DNA of 64,000 nt from Desulfosudis oleivorans Hxd3 (GCF_000018405.1 NC_009943.1:1925001-1989000), one strand, 5' to 3'. Shown: positions 7,916 to 16,705, numbered from the stretch's first letter. Translations and numbers: made by a program. The notes: generated by a model from the letters alone, not told the origin.

Positions 7916-8470
7916 ATGAATCAATTTGACCTCATAGAAAGATTTCGATCCATTTTGCCAATAGTCGAGAAATGGATCGAAGATACATTAGAAAAACATA
8001 ACGCCGATGCAAGACCTGTGATCAGTCTCCCATTTTCACGTTTGAAAGCCATTTTCCCACCTGATTTACTTAATAAGGCGAAGTCAGTTGTAGTCAAAGG
8101 GATGGTGCCTTTTCCACCCCTCAGCCGTATGGGCTTGCCCGAGCTTTCCAGCATGGAAAATATGCCGATGGTAGGTGTTACTTACAAAGATACATTTTTT
8201 GTCAATCATCTTTATCAATCAGAAAGTTTGCATTTTCATGAAATGGTTCATGTCGTGCAGTGGGAAAGACTCGGAATTGAAAATTTCCTGCTTGCTTACG
8301 GATATGGTCTTATTCAATTTGGTTATCAAGGTAGTTCATTGGAAAAAATGGCATATTCTTTACAGGCCAAATTTGACAACGGTGAACTTCCTGGTGACAT
8401 TGTAAGTATTATCCAACAGGAGACAGATGCCATTTGGGATAAAGTGTATAAGTTTATTGCAACGGTATAA
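7916..8470 (+). CDS. HExxH metallopeptidase-like protein
   Basis: ATG 7916 is preferred over the in-frame TTG 7901. The 184-residue protein has HFHEMVHVVQWERLG at about 113-127, a zincin HExxH, followed after about 28 residues by SSLEKMAYSLQ, where a Glu could be the third zinc ligand. The layout resembles DUF4157-type minimal zinc proteases. There is no signal peptide, so it should act in the cytoplasm. It shares a cassette with the TIR gene and ends 8 nt before attC-like site 2. One reading is that it is a protease activating or limiting the TIR effector, but that is inference. The active-site residues look intact. Confidence 0.72.
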   Translation: MNQFDLIERFRSILPIVEKWIEDTLEKHNADARPVISLPFSRLKAIFPPDLLNKAKSVVVKGMVPFPPLSRMGLPELSSMENMPMVGVTYKDTFFVNHLYQSESLHFHEMVHVVQWERLGIENFLLAYGYGLIQFGYQGSSLEKMAYSLQAKFDNGELPGDIVSIIQQETDAIWDKVYKFIATV

Positions 8471-8478
8471 AAGTTTTT

Positions 8479-8544
8479 GCCTAACCATTCACGGGTGCTG
8501 ACCCGGCCAAAAAGCGGCCGGGCCGCACAGTTCAGGCGTTCTGC
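8479..8544 (+). other. attC-like site 2 (end of array)
   Basis: The 66-base element begins with GCCTAAC, a perfect R'' core, and ends CAGGCGTT then CTGC. The centre pairs CCCGGCC with GGCCGGG around AAAAAGC and continues GTGC/GCAC across a bulge. The final core GTTCTGC matches only GTT of GTTRRRY. It begins 8 nt after the stop codon. The outer stem is weaker than at site 1. Confidence 0.55.
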
Positions 8545-8586
8545 CACAAACCCCACGAACAGATTCTGCTCCCCTGGCTTTTTTTA

Positions 8587-8613
8587 GCCGCACTGGGGTG
8601 CGGCGCTCCCGGG
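8587..8613 (-). repeat. GCCGCAC/GTGCGGC palindrome, copy C (right flank of island)
   Basis: This is the inverted copy of the units at 3691 and 4934. With copy B it brackets the AT-rich cassette island. Confidence 0.7.
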
Positions 8614-8664
8614 AAGTGCTGAAGATTTTGGGGTACAATATTCAGGTTTTTGCCACGGGCGGGT

Positions 8665-8700
8665 TTCGATCCCGATCCCGATCCCGATAGCGATTTCGAT
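8665..8700. repeat. ATNNCG hexamer tract
   Basis: Six consecutive hexamers of the form ATCCCG, ATAGCG or ATTTCG lie just after the stop of macB. Confidence 0.75.
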
Positions 8701-8713
8701 GGGGCAGGGAGGG

Positions 8714-10690
8714 TTATTCGTACCTCAACGCTTCCACCGGGTTGAGGTGGGCGGCTTTGCGGGCCGGCCACAGGCCGAAGCCGATGCCCACGGCCACGGA
8801 AAAGACGGTGGCCAGCAGGATGCTGTCCGGTCCCACCAGGGTGGTCCATCCGGCAAAGTGGGACAGGGCCATGGCCGTGCCCACGCCCATCAGGGTGCCC
8901 AGCAGGCCGCCCCAGAAGGTCATGACCACCGACTCGATGAGAAACTGCATCAGGATATCTCTTGACCGGGCCCCGATGGCCATGCGCAGGCCGATCTCCC
9001 GGGTTCGCTCGGTCACCGATACCAGCATGATGTTCATGATGCCGATGCCGCCCACCAGCAGGGAGATGGCGGCAATGGCGCCCAGCAGGATCCCCATGGT
9101 CCGGGTGGTGGCGGTCAGGGTCTCCTGAATATCGCTCAGGTTCCGAATGGTAAAGGTATCGTCCTGGCCCCGGGACAGTCGCTGGCGCGTACGCAGCAGG
9201 GAGCCCACCTCCTGTTCGGCCGTGGCCATCAGCTCCTGGTTGAGGGCTTCGGCGTACATGAAATCCAGGTGGGTTTTGCCCAGCACCCGGTACATGGCCG
9301 TTGTCACCGGCATCAGCACCACGTCGTCGTTGTCCCGCCAGGCATTGGAACCCTTGGGCGGCAGCACGCCGATGACGGTGAAGTTGATGCGGTTGAACTT
9401 GACGGTCTTGCCGATGGGGCTGGTCTCGCCGAACAGCTCCCTTGCCACGGTGGTGCCCACCAGCAGCACCTTGGCCCGCCGGCGCAGTTCATCTTTTGTA
9501 AACCAGCGGCCCACCACCGGCAGGGAGGCCCGCATCACGCCGTAGTCGTATCCCACGCCTTCCACCCGGGTGCTCCAGTTCTTGTTCTGAAAGACGATCT
9601 GGCCGGCGCCGCCCACCATGCCCGTGGAATAGCGGATGGAGGGCAGTTTTGCCACGGCGGTCACGTCGGCATCGGTAAACTGGGCGGTATCGCCGCCAGC
9701 GGTGTGCACGCCGCGCATGATGGAAGTGCCCGGCCGAATGGCCAGCAGGTTGGAACCCAGGGATTTCAAGCTCTCTTCAATGGAGGACTTGGCGCCCCGG
9801 CCCAGGGCCAGCATGGCGATTACCGCGGCCACGCCGATGAGAATGCCCAGGATGGAGAGAAAGGAGCGCATCTTGTGGGAGAAGACCGAGGCAAAGGCCT
9901 GCCTCAGGTGGTCGGTAAAGGCGATGCGGCCGGCCCCGCGGTCGGGCAGGTCCGGTGCCGGCGGCGGGTCGCCGGGGACCGGGGCCGCCTTTTTTTCATC
10001 CGACACGATTTTTCCGTCGCGCATCAGAATGATCCGGCCGGCATGTTCGGCCACCTCCTTTTCGTGGGTAACCATGATGATGGTCTTGCCCCGGCGGTTT
10101 AAGTCCTTTAACACCGCCATTATGTCGGCTTCGCTTTTGGTGTCCAGGTTGCCGGTGGGTTCGTCGGCAAAGATGACGGCCGGGTTGTTGACCAGTGCCC
10201 TGGCAATGGCCACCCGCTGCTGCTCGCCGCCGGAGAGTTCGCCGGGCCGGTGGCCGGAGCGGTGGGAAAGGCCCACCTCGGCCAGCCGCTTTTCGGCCCG
10301 GTCCTTTTTTTGCCGCCTGCCCGCGTAGACCAGGGGCAGGGCAACATTGTCAAGGGCGGATGAACGCTGAAGCAGGTGAAACTGCTGAAACACGAACCCG
10401 GCCAGGTGGTTGCGCAGGGTGGCCAGGGTGTCGTCATCCATTTTTGTGGTGTCCCGGCCGAACAGGGTGTAGGTGCCGCTGTCGGGCCGGTCCAGCAGGC
10501 CCAGGGTATGGAGCAGGGTGGACTTGCCCGAGCCGGACGGCCCCATGATGGCGATAAATTCACCGGCCTCGATGGTCAGGGAGATGTCGCGCAGGGCGTG
10601 AACCTCTATATCGCCGCTGCGGTAGACCCGGCATAAATTTTCAAGCCTGAGTATTTCATGAGATTTTTCGACAGCAGTTGGCGTGTTCAT
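8714..10690 (-). CDS. macB: MacB-like ABC efflux protein (ATPase-permease fusion)
   Basis: ATG 10690 gives 658 residues, the normal MacB size; a TTG at 10714 is in frame. The N-terminal ATPase has Walker [10 protein letters not shown] at 50-58, signature LSGGEQQR at 152-159 and Walker [14 protein letters not shown] first membrane segment near 285-305 leads to a large periplasmic MacB core domain, then three C-terminal membrane segments of the FtsX fold. MacB pumps move peptides, toxins, lipoproteins or drugs from the periplasm through TolC by a mechanical cycle. It is the last gene of a tolC-macA-macB operon, with a hexamer tract in the 150-base gap before it. The substrate cannot be told. 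Confidence 0.92.
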   Translation of the reverse strand: MNTPTAVEKSHEILRLENLCRVYRSGDIEVHALRDISLTIEAGEFIAIMGPSGSGKSTLLHTLGLLDRPDSGTYTLFGRDTTKMDDDTLATLRNHLAGFVFQQFHLLQRSSALDNVALPLVYAGRRQKKDRAEKRLAEVGLSHRSGHRPGELSGGEQQRVAIARALVNNPAVIFADEPTGNLDTKSEADIMAVLKDLNRRGKTIIMVTHEKEVAEHAGRIILMRDGKIVSDEKKAAPVPGDPPPAPDLPDRGAGRIAFTDHLRQAFASVFSHKMRSFLSILGILIGVAAVIAMLALGRGAKSSIEESLKSLGSNLLAIRPGTSIMRGVHTAGGDTAQFTDADVTAVAKLPSIRYSTGMVGGAGQIVFQNKNWSTRVEGVGYDYGVMRASLPVVGRWFTKDELRRRAKVLLVGTTVARELFGETSPIGKTVKFNRINFTVIGVLPPKGSNAWRDNDDVVLMPVTTAMYRVLGKTHLDFMYAEALNQELMATAEQEVGSLLRTRQRLSRGQDDTFTIRNLSDIQETLTATTRTMGILLGAIAAISLLVGGIGIMNIMLVSVTERTREIGLRMAIGARSRDILMQFLIESVVMTFWGGLLGTLMGVGTAMALSHFAGWTTLVGPDSILLATVFSVAVGIGFGLWPARKAAHLNPVEALRYE

Positions 10691-10758
10691 ATATTCCAGT
10701 TCATTATTGTCCAAAAACGGTTTTAATCATGGCAGGACAGATCTCCGGCTGTTTATCC

Positions 10759-10790
10759 AAATCGAAATCGCTATCGGGATCGAAATCGAA
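10759..10790. repeat. ATNNCG-type hexamer tract
   Basis: A run of CGAAAT, CGCTAT and CGGGAT hexamers (the complement of the ATNNCG form) lies between macA and macB inside the efflux operon. Confidence 0.75.
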
Positions 10791-10840
10791 TTCTATTTAC
10801 GGCGGTGCTCAAACAGCCTGCCCGTTTTTTCCCGAAAAAA

Positions 10841-11821
10841 TCATTTGCCCTGGGGTTTTTTCCGCGACCCGAACGGCGAAAAGGGGTTTCCCCCGGTCTG
10901 GCCGGCGGGCAGTTCATAGTGCTGCCGGCGGATCACCACAACCGTGTCCGGGTCGATGCCGCTGGTGATGGCCACCTGTTCGGTGTTGGCAAGGCCGGTG
11001 GAAACAACGGTTTCCACCGGGGTGTTGGCGCCGGCCGGTTTGACCAAAAGCTTCTTTTCACCGTTTTCCTCAATCAGGGCGTCCACCGGCACCAGCAGGG
11101 CGTTTTCCTGCTCTTTTACCGTGACATCAACATTGGCGCTCATGCCGGAACGGAAAAAGTCGGGCAGGGTGCCGGGCAGGATATCCACCTCGTAGACCGT
11201 GACATTGTTGACCACTGTGGACTCGTAGGCGATGTGGTCCACCACGCCCGCCACGGCACTGTTGGGGTAGGCGTCCAGGGAGATCACCGCCTTCTGGCCC
11301 GGCCGCACCATGCCGATGTCGGTTTCATCCATCTGGGCGCCCACGATCAGCCGGTCGGACAGCACGATCACCGCGTCCTGGGTGGTCACGGTCTGGCCCG
11401 GCTCCACGGCCCGGACAATCACTTCGCCGTCGATGGGTGACATCAGGGGCGTGGCCTTGTAAACGTCCTGCCAGTAATCCATGGATTCGCCCTGGCCCAG
11501 GGCCGCGTCCAGCAGGGCGGCCCGCTCCGTGGAGCTCATGCGGGCCACCACCTGGCCCTGCTTTACATGATCGCCTTCGCGGACCCGTATCTCCTCAATC
11601 CGGCCGTTGATGGCCGGCTTGATCTCCAGCCGGTTTTTGGGCTTGACCACTCCTGTGGTGGAGATGGTCACGGCAATGGTGCCCACCTCCGGAAGAATTT
11701 CTTCCAGGACAAAGTCTTTGGCCGGTTTTGTGGCCGGGGAGTAGAAAAAATACCAGGCCCCGCCGGCTGTTGCCATCACCGAAAGGATCAGAAGGAGAAT
11801 GTTAGTTTTTTTCAAGGTCAT
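10841..11821 (-). CDS. macA: MacA/HlyD-like periplasmic adaptor of efflux pump
   Basis: The 326-residue protein has an N-terminal membrane anchor (about 8-27), then the lipoyl half-motif GRIEEIRVREGDHVKQGQVVA, a second half PIDGEVIVRAVEPGQTV, a beta-barrel and a membrane-proximal domain. In MacA the two lipoyl halves are separated by a long coiled-coil hairpin. Here only about 35 residues intervene, so the hairpin that reaches TolC is nearly absent and the protein is about 45 residues shorter than usual. The Gly/Pro/Lys-rich C-terminal tail is unusual. The gene starts 20 bases inside the tolC-like gene and precedes macB, so it is one transcription unit. Confidence 0.88.
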   Translation of the reverse strand: MTLKKTNILLLILSVMATAGGAWYFFYSPATKPAKDFVLEEILPEVGTIAVTISTTGVVKPKNRLEIKPAINGRIEEIRVREGDHVKQGQVVARMSSTERAALLDAALGQGESMDYWQDVYKATPLMSPIDGEVIVRAVEPGQTVTTQDAVIVLSDRLIVGAQMDETDIGMVRPGQKAVISLDAYPNSAVAGVVDHIAYESTVVNNVTVYEVDILPGTLPDFFRSGMSANVDVTVKEQENALLVPVDALIEENGEKKLLVKPAGANTPVETVVSTGLANTEQVAITSGIDPDTVVVIRRQHYELPAGQTGGNPFSPFGSRKKPQGK

Positions 11822-13118
11822 GCTCCAGTGTTACGCCCTTTGCCTGAACCCAGTAAGCTTCAGCCACCAGGGCGTTGGCAAGGAAGGTAAGATAGTTTTT
11901 CCGGTCCCGCTCCAGGTCGTCTTCAATGATGGCCCAGGTGTCAAAGGTGATCAGGCCGTTGGAATATTCCACCTGGGCGATTTTTGCCCGCTCTTCAGAG
12001 GCTTCAACAAAGGCCCGGCCCACGGCCACCCGGTCCACGGCGTTTTGAAAAGCAATCCAGGCGTCGCGCAGGGTGTGCAGGGTTTCAGCCCGGCCGCTTG
12101 TCGCCTGGGCCTCGGCCTGGCGCACCCGTGCCCCGGCCTTTCTCATCTCGGCAAACCGGCTGCCCCCTTCAAACAGGGGCACCGAGACCGACAGGCCCAC
12201 GGACCACTGGTCCCGGTCCGGGGGCCAGTCCGAATCGCTCCTGCCGGCCGATGCATCGGCATAGACCTGGGGAAAGAACCCGGACTTCACGGCATCCCTG
12301 CTCGCCAGGGACACCTCTTTTTGAGCGATCAGCTCTTTTAAAAAGGGATTGTCAGCGGTCAGGGCTTCAAAATCGGGCATGCCGGCATCGGCTGGCGGCA
12401 CGGAAAGCTCTCCGGCAACGGTTACTGACGCGGTCCCGTCTCTTCCCAGCTCCCTGGCCAGCCGCCACATGGCAAGGGAGACCTCGCGCCGGGCCGAGCG
12501 GATCTCGTATTCGGCCTGGGCCACGTTGGCCCGGGCCGACAGCAGGGAGCCGCGATGCTCCCGGCCGGCGTCGTGGCGAAGCCTTACCAGTTCCAGGTTC
12601 TGCCGCCGCCGCCGGGCGATCTCTTCAGAGATGTTTAACAGCTCCCGCGCGTGGAGCAGGTCGACAAAGGCGGTGCGCAGTTGCAGGCGAATGCGGGAGG
12701 AGGTGACATCATGGGTGTACTGCCGGGAGGTGACGGCTGCCTCGGCCGCGGAAACCTGGTGGGTGGTCTTTTTCCCGTCATAGAGCATCTGCCGGGCGCT
12801 GATGCCGAAGCTGTGGGAGGTGGTTGCCGCGGCGTCGTCCCGGTCGCCGCGGCTGCTGGACGCGTTGGCGGCCACCTGGGGCCGGCCCGGGCTTTTGGCG
12901 ATGTCCCTGTCTGCCAGGGCCTGGTTTAAAGACTCCCTGGAGACGGCCAGTTCCGGATGGCGGGCCAACGCCTCCTGAACGCAGTCCTGCCACGTGAGGG
13001 TCTCCGCGGCGGACGAATGCCCGCACGGCAGTATGGTTGCAAAAAGGACGGCCGCTGCAAGTGCGAAAAGAACCGGCAGCCGCCGGGTTAACTGCTGAAT
13101 GCGGAATAAATATTTCAT
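11802..13118 (-). CDS. TolC-family outer membrane efflux protein
   Basis: The 438-residue product has a signal peptide (cleavage after about residue 38, HSSAAE) and two OEP repeats rich in long helices. LTWQDCVQEALARHPEL is the typical start of the first repeat. VSVPLFEGGSRFAEMRKA is the conserved turn in the second. It would form the outer-membrane beta-barrel and periplasmic tunnel for the MacAB pump encoded just downstream, overlapping by 20 bases. It is the first gene of the operon. The upstream gap 13119-13385 holds no gene but carries a hairpin repeat and a hexamer tract. Confidence 0.9.
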   Translation of the reverse strand: MKYLFRIQQLTRRLPVLFALAAAVLFATILPCGHSSAAETLTWQDCVQEALARHPELAVSRESLNQALADRDIAKSPGRPQVAANASSSRGDRDDAAATTSHSFGISARQMLYDGKKTTHQVSAAEAAVTSRQYTHDVTSSRIRLQLRTAFVDLLHARELLNISEEIARRRRQNLELVRLRHDAGREHRGSLLSARANVAQAEYEIRSARREVSLAMWRLARELGRDGTASVTVAGELSVPPADAGMPDFEALTADNPFLKELIAQKEVSLASRDAVKSGFFPQVYADASAGRSDSDWPPDRDQWSVGLSVSVPLFEGGSRFAEMRKAGARVRQAEAQATSGRAETLHTLRDAWIAFQNAVDRVAVGRAFVEASEERAKIAQVEYSNGLITFDTWAIIEDDLERDRKNYLTFLANALVAEAYWVQAKGVTLEHDLEKN

Positions 13119-13235
13119 TTACGAGAAGTTCTACAAATTAAAATTCACCGCAAAGGCGCAAAGTACGCAAAGAAAAATAAAGAAAACTACCAAAAATCAT
13201 AATTAGTTTTTCTGCATGGGAAGAAGGCCCAAGGT

Positions 13236-13309
13236 CATTGCGAGGAGCGAAGCGACGCGGCAATCTCCTTCGCATAAGGCCAGGATTGCTTCGCCTTCGG
13301 CTCGCAATG
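13236..13309. repeat. CATTGCGAG hairpin repeat
   Basis: The 74-base element begins CATTGCGAGGAGCGAAGCGA and ends GGCTCGCAATG, giving terminal inverted repeats plus an inner GGCAATC/GATTGCT pair. It is of the widespread REP-like class built on GCGAAGC and GCAATC. Related arms occur at 31353-31406. Confidence 0.75.
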
Positions 13310-13320
13310 GCGGCCTGTTC

Positions 13321-13356
13321 CGATCCCGATCCCGATCCCGATCCCGATTTCGATTC
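13321..13356. repeat. ATCCCG hexamer tract (longest pure copy)
   Basis: ATCCCG is repeated four times, then ATTTCG and ATTCG. It lies between the tolC-like gene and the bepA-like gene. Confidence 0.8.
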
Positions 13357-13385
13357 GTCTAGTATGGGGTAGGGGCTGAAAACCG

Positions 13386-14810
13386 CTATCTCATGCTCCT
13401 TCGCTGTTCCTTTAAAAACGCCTGAATATCGGCCAGCATTTTTTCTATCTGCTCTTTTCGTTTTTCGTCTTTGGTCAGTTCCAGGGCCTTGTTGAGATGA
13501 AACAGGGCCGTGTCCGCCTCCCGCCGGTTGTTGTGGTAGATGCCCAGGTAAAAATGGGCGTCGTCCAGGTTGCCCTGTTCGCCGGCGACCTTGCCCAGTT
13601 CGTAAAGGGCCGGCAGGTAGCGGGGTTCCTGCTGAATGATCCGCTTGTAAAGGGTGATGCTTTTGTCGTGCAGGCCCAGCTTTTCAGCGGCCATGGCCGT
13701 GTAAAAGTACCGCTCGGTGTTGTAAAAGTCGGTGGGCGGAACCCGCTCCAGAATCGAGAGCGCCTTTTCATAGGCGCCGGTAAAGTAATGGGCCTTGCCC
13801 AGGTCTGTTAAGGCGTGCGGGTGAAAGGGACTTTTTTCGGCCACCTTTTCCAGGTGGGCAATGGCATCGGCAGGGCGGTTGTTCTGCAGGAGGGCCAGGC
13901 CCAGGCCGTAGCGGGCCGACGGATCAGCCGGGTTCTGTTCCACAAGGGCGGTAAAATGGCGAATTGCCGCGCTGTCGCCGGGGCAGAGGGCCTCCATTTT
14001 TGTTTTGATAACGGCAAAGGCCGCTTCGTCGGCAGCGCTTTTTTGGCCGCAGCGGGCAAATTCCGGTGAGTTCATCAGAGTGTCGATGTACATCAGGCGT
14101 TCGTCCGTGCCCGGATGGGTGGAGAGATAGGTGGGAAACTCCTTGTCCGAGAACCACTGCTTGCTTTTGATTTTCTGAAGGATCTCCATCAGTCCCCGGG
14201 CGCTGTACCCGGCTTCGCACAGGTAGGTGACCCCGATCTGATCGGCCTGCCGCTCGTCTGCCCGGCTGTAGGCAAGGGCCGCTGCCTGGCCCGCGGCCGC
14301 TGACCCGATCATCACGGCATCACCGGGCACGGCCCCGCCGGCCCCCAGAAAGATGCCGGCGGCGATGCCCGCCAGTGTGGCCAGGCCGATCTTTTTTGAT
14401 TTTTCAATTTTTTCAGATATGTGGCGGCAATACACATGGGCGATTTCATGGGTCAGAATACCGGCCAGCTCCGCTTCCGAATTCATGGCCTTGATCAGGC
14501 CGGTGTTGACAAACACGTATCCGGCCGGTGCGGCAAAGGCGTTGTAGGTTTCATCCTCGATAATAAAAAACCGGTATTCAAACATGGGGTCGGGAAAAAC
14601 GGCGGCCAGCCGCTTGCCCAGGGCCTCAATGTAGTGGCGGGCAAAGGGGTCCTCAATAAACCGGTACCGGTGTTGAACGTATTTAAAGAACTCTTTGCCC
14701 AGCTCCTCCTCCTCGCCCAGGGTCAGGGCATGGGCTGAAGGTGCTGTCAGAAGGCCGGCCAGGTAGGCGGCCAGGCACATAATGGCAAGAAATTTTTTGT
14801 AAAATGGCAT
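13386..14810 (-). CDS. M48-family periplasmic metalloprotease with TPR repeats (BepA/YfgC-like)
   Basis: ATG 14810, with AGGA upstream, is favoured over TTG 14825. A signal peptide ends near SAHA-LTLGEEEELG. The M48 zinc site HEIAHVYCRH lies at about 132-141, with the helical GYSARGLMEIL segment and downstream ADERQADQIG supplying the third ligand. From about 290 to the end several TPR units follow. BepA-type proteins check outer-membrane protein assembly and degrade stalled LptD or BamA in the periplasm. The length (474) matches. It is alone and divergent from parA, sharing a 143-base promoter region. Confidence 0.9.
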   Translation of the reverse strand: MPFYKKFLAIMCLAAYLAGLLTAPSAHALTLGEEEELGKEFFKYVQHRYRFIEDPFARHYIEALGKRLAAVFPDPMFEYRFFIIEDETYNAFAAPAGYVFVNTGLIKAMNSEAELAGILTHEIAHVYCRHISEKIEKSKKIGLATLAGIAAGIFLGAGGAVPGDAVMIGSAAAGQAAALAYSRADERQADQIGVTYLCEAGYSARGLMEILQKIKSKQWFSDKEFPTYLSTHPGTDERLMYIDTLMNSPEFARCGQKSAADEAAFAVIKTKMEALCPGDSAAIRHFTALVEQNPADPSARYGLGLALLQNNRPADAIAHLEKVAEKSPFHPHALTDLGKAHYFTGAYEKALSILERVPPTDFYNTERYFYTAMAAEKLGLHDKSITLYKRIIQQEPRYLPALYELGKVAGEQGNLDDAHFYLGIYHNNRREADTALFHLNKALELTKDEKRKEQIEKMLADIQAFLKEQRRSMR

Positions 14811-14953
14811 TATTCTGTCCTGCAAGGGGGCTGTAAGGTCCCGGCAGAAGATAATTGAATGTTAAAAGAACTGCGGTTTTCCGGCCCGGCCGGATTTTAC
14901 TACAATAGTATATCTTCTTTTCAAAGACAATGTTTTATGGTATCAGACGGTTT

Positions 14954-15721
14954 ATGTCTCAAACCATATGCATAGCCAACCAGAAGGGCGGGGTGGGCAA
15001 AACCACCACATCGGTCAATCTTGCCGCGGCCCTGGCGTCGCTTGCCAGAAAGGTGCTGCTGGTGGACTGCGACCCCCAGGCCAATGCCACCACCGGTGTG
15101 GGCGTGGACAAGGCCGGGCTGGAAAAGACCCTTTACCACGTTCTGATCGGCGATACCCCGGCGGCCCGTGCCGTGATTCAGACCCCGGTGAAAAACCTTT
15201 CGATTCTGCCCTCCCGGGTGGAGCTTTCCGGGTTCGAGGTGGAGATGGTGGACGAGCCGGGCAAGGAGAAGCTGCTGGCAGCGGTTCTGGCGCCGGTCCG
15301 AAACGATTATGACTATGTGATTCTGGACTGCCCGCCTTCCCTGACCCTGCTGACCATCAACGCCATGGCCGCCGCTGATTCGATCCTGATCCCCCTGCAA
15401 AGCGAGTTCTATGCCCTTGAAGGCCTGGGCCAGCTGCTGCAGACCGTGCGGCGCATCAAGCAGTCCCTTAACCCGCCGTTGAAGATCGCCGGCATTCTGC
15501 TGACCATGTTTGACCAGCGCACCAACCTCTCCAACCAGGTTACCGAGGACGCTGAAAACCATTTTGCCGACCTGGTATTTAAAACACGGATTCCCAGAAA
15601 CGTGCGGCTGGGCGAGGCCCCCAGTTTCGGGCTGCCCATTCTGCTTTACGACCCCGCCTCGGCCGGCTCAAAAAGTTATATGGCCCTGGCAAGGGAGCTG
15701 ATAAAACGAGACCAAGGGTGA
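14954..15721 (+). CDS. parA: ParA/Soj chromosome-partitioning ATPase
   Basis: The 255-residue start at ATG 14954 gives the usual Soj N-terminus (SQTICIANQKGGVGKTT); ATG 14930 is also in frame. The deviant Walker A KGGVGKTTT lies at 11-19, Walker A' VLLVDCDPQAN follows and Walker B is YDYVILDCPPS. There is no N-terminal HTH, so it is of the chromosomal Soj type. It should bind DNA non-specifically as an ATP dimer and move ParB-parS complexes. The stop touches the parB start region, with translational coupling likely. I found no parS-like TGTTTCACGTGAAACA in the window. Confidence 0.95.
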   Translation: MSQTICIANQKGGVGKTTTSVNLAAALASLARKVLLVDCDPQANATTGVGVDKAGLEKTLYHVLIGDTPAARAVIQTPVKNLSILPSRVELSGFEVEMVDEPGKEKLLAAVLAPVRNDYDYVILDCPPSLTLLTINAMAAADSILIPLQSEFYALEGLGQLLQTVRRIKQSLNPPLKIAGILLTMFDQRTNLSNQVTEDAENHFADLVFKTRIPRNVRLGEAPSFGLPILLYDPASAGSKSYMALARELIKRDQG

Positions 15722-15723
15722 AT

Positions 15724-16641
15724 ATGAAAAAAAAGGGACCTGTCAAAAAGAACAAAGAGCAGCCCCGGGAGCCGAAAAAGAAACGGGCCCTGGGCCGGGG
15801 CCTGGACGCCCTGTTTCCGGAGATGTCCCGGGCCGATGCCGCCGGAGGGGACTATTTTTATTGTGATCTGGACGTTATTTCTTCCAACCGGTTTCAGCCC
15901 CGGTCCCGTTTTTCAGAAGAGGAGCTTGCCGCCCTGGCCGAGTCCATCAAAAAAGAGGGCGTGATTCAGCCGGTGATTGTCCGGAAAACCGACACCGGCT
16001 ACGAGCTGGTGGCCGGCGAACGCCGGCTCCGGGCCGCCCGGCTGGCCGGTCTCTCCCAGGTGCCGGTGGTGGTGAGGGACATCTCGGACCAGCAGCACCT
16101 GGTCTACTCCATCGTGGAAAACGTGCAGCGCGAGGACCTGAATCCGCTGGAAGAGGCCCAGGGGTATCACATGCTGGTAAACACCTTCGGGTTTTCCCAG
16201 GAGGAGGTGGCCGCGGCCGTGGGCAAGAACCGGTCCACCGTGGCCAACATGCTGCGGCTGCGCAACCTGCCCGACCCCATCAAGGAACGCATCACCGACG
16301 GGTCCATCAGCACGGGACATGCCCGGGCCCTGCTGGCGGCCAAAACCCCCCAGCAGCAGAACACCATTTTTCAGGCCATCCTGGCCAAAGGTCTTTCCGT
16401 GCGCCAGGCCGAGGCCATGGTCAAGGCGCCGGACAAGGCCGGTTCGTCTTCATCCGCAGGGCCCCTGAAAAAGCCGGCCCCGGCGGACGCGGCCCATTTT
16501 GCCGACATGACGGAAAGCCTGGCCCGAATCTTCGGTACCCGGGTCCGCATTCAGCGGAAAGGCAAGCGGGGAAAGATCGAGATCGAGTTTTACAGCGACG
16601 CCGACCTGGACCGGGTTCTGGAACTGCTGCTGAATATCTGA
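15724..16641 (+). CDS. parB: ParB/Spo0J chromosome-partitioning protein
   Basis: ATG 15724 has AAGGGTG before it; a GTG at 15718 is in frame. The 305-residue protein has a Lys-rich leader, the ParA-activating motif LGRGLDALF, a CTPase/ParB domain with VAGERRLRAA, a central HTH (FSQEEVAAAVGKNRSTVANMLRL) for parS, and a C-terminal dimerisation domain ending DLDRVLELL. It should load on parS as a CTP clamp and stimulate ParA. It directly follows parA. Confidence 0.95.
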   Translation: MKKKGPVKKNKEQPREPKKKRALGRGLDALFPEMSRADAAGGDYFYCDLDVISSNRFQPRSRFSEEELAALAESIKKEGVIQPVIVRKTDTGYELVAGERRLRAARLAGLSQVPVVVRDISDQQHLVYSIVENVQREDLNPLEEAQGYHMLVNTFGFSQEEVAAAVGKNRSTVANMLRLRNLPDPIKERITDGSISTGHARALLAAKTPQQQNTIFQAILAKGLSVRQAEAMVKAPDKAGSSSSAGPLKKPAPADAAHFADMTESLARIFGTRVRIQRKGKRGKIEIEFYSDADLDRVLELLLNI

Positions 16642-16705
16642 TGGGCTTCCTCTTTCAAAGTAAAACGACCTGAAACGGGCAGCACGGGCCAGGGCCCGCA
16701 GACGG

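Larger units (their letters stand above)
4968..8544 (+). mobile_element. Two-cassette integron-like array without integrase
   Basis: The stretch is strikingly AT-rich compared with both sides. It holds three + strand genes and two attC-like sites, each 8-9 nt after a stop codon: 6877-6936 after the HNH gene and 8479-8544 after the metallopeptidase-like gene. A GTTGAGT at 4968-4974 fits the GTTRRRY core site and would be the left junction. Cassette 1 would run 4969-6930 and cassette 2 would run 6931-8538. No tyrosine-recombinase integrase is in the window, so this is either a distal part of an integron or a cluster of attC sites lacking an integrase. The right junction, GTTCTGC, departs from the RRRY rule, as expected where the last cassette meets non-integron DNA. 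Confidence 0.65.

Noticed and set aside
14954-16641. Replication origin next to parAB
   Set aside because: No parS, DnaA-box cluster, dnaA, gidAB or rnpA is visible around the genes.
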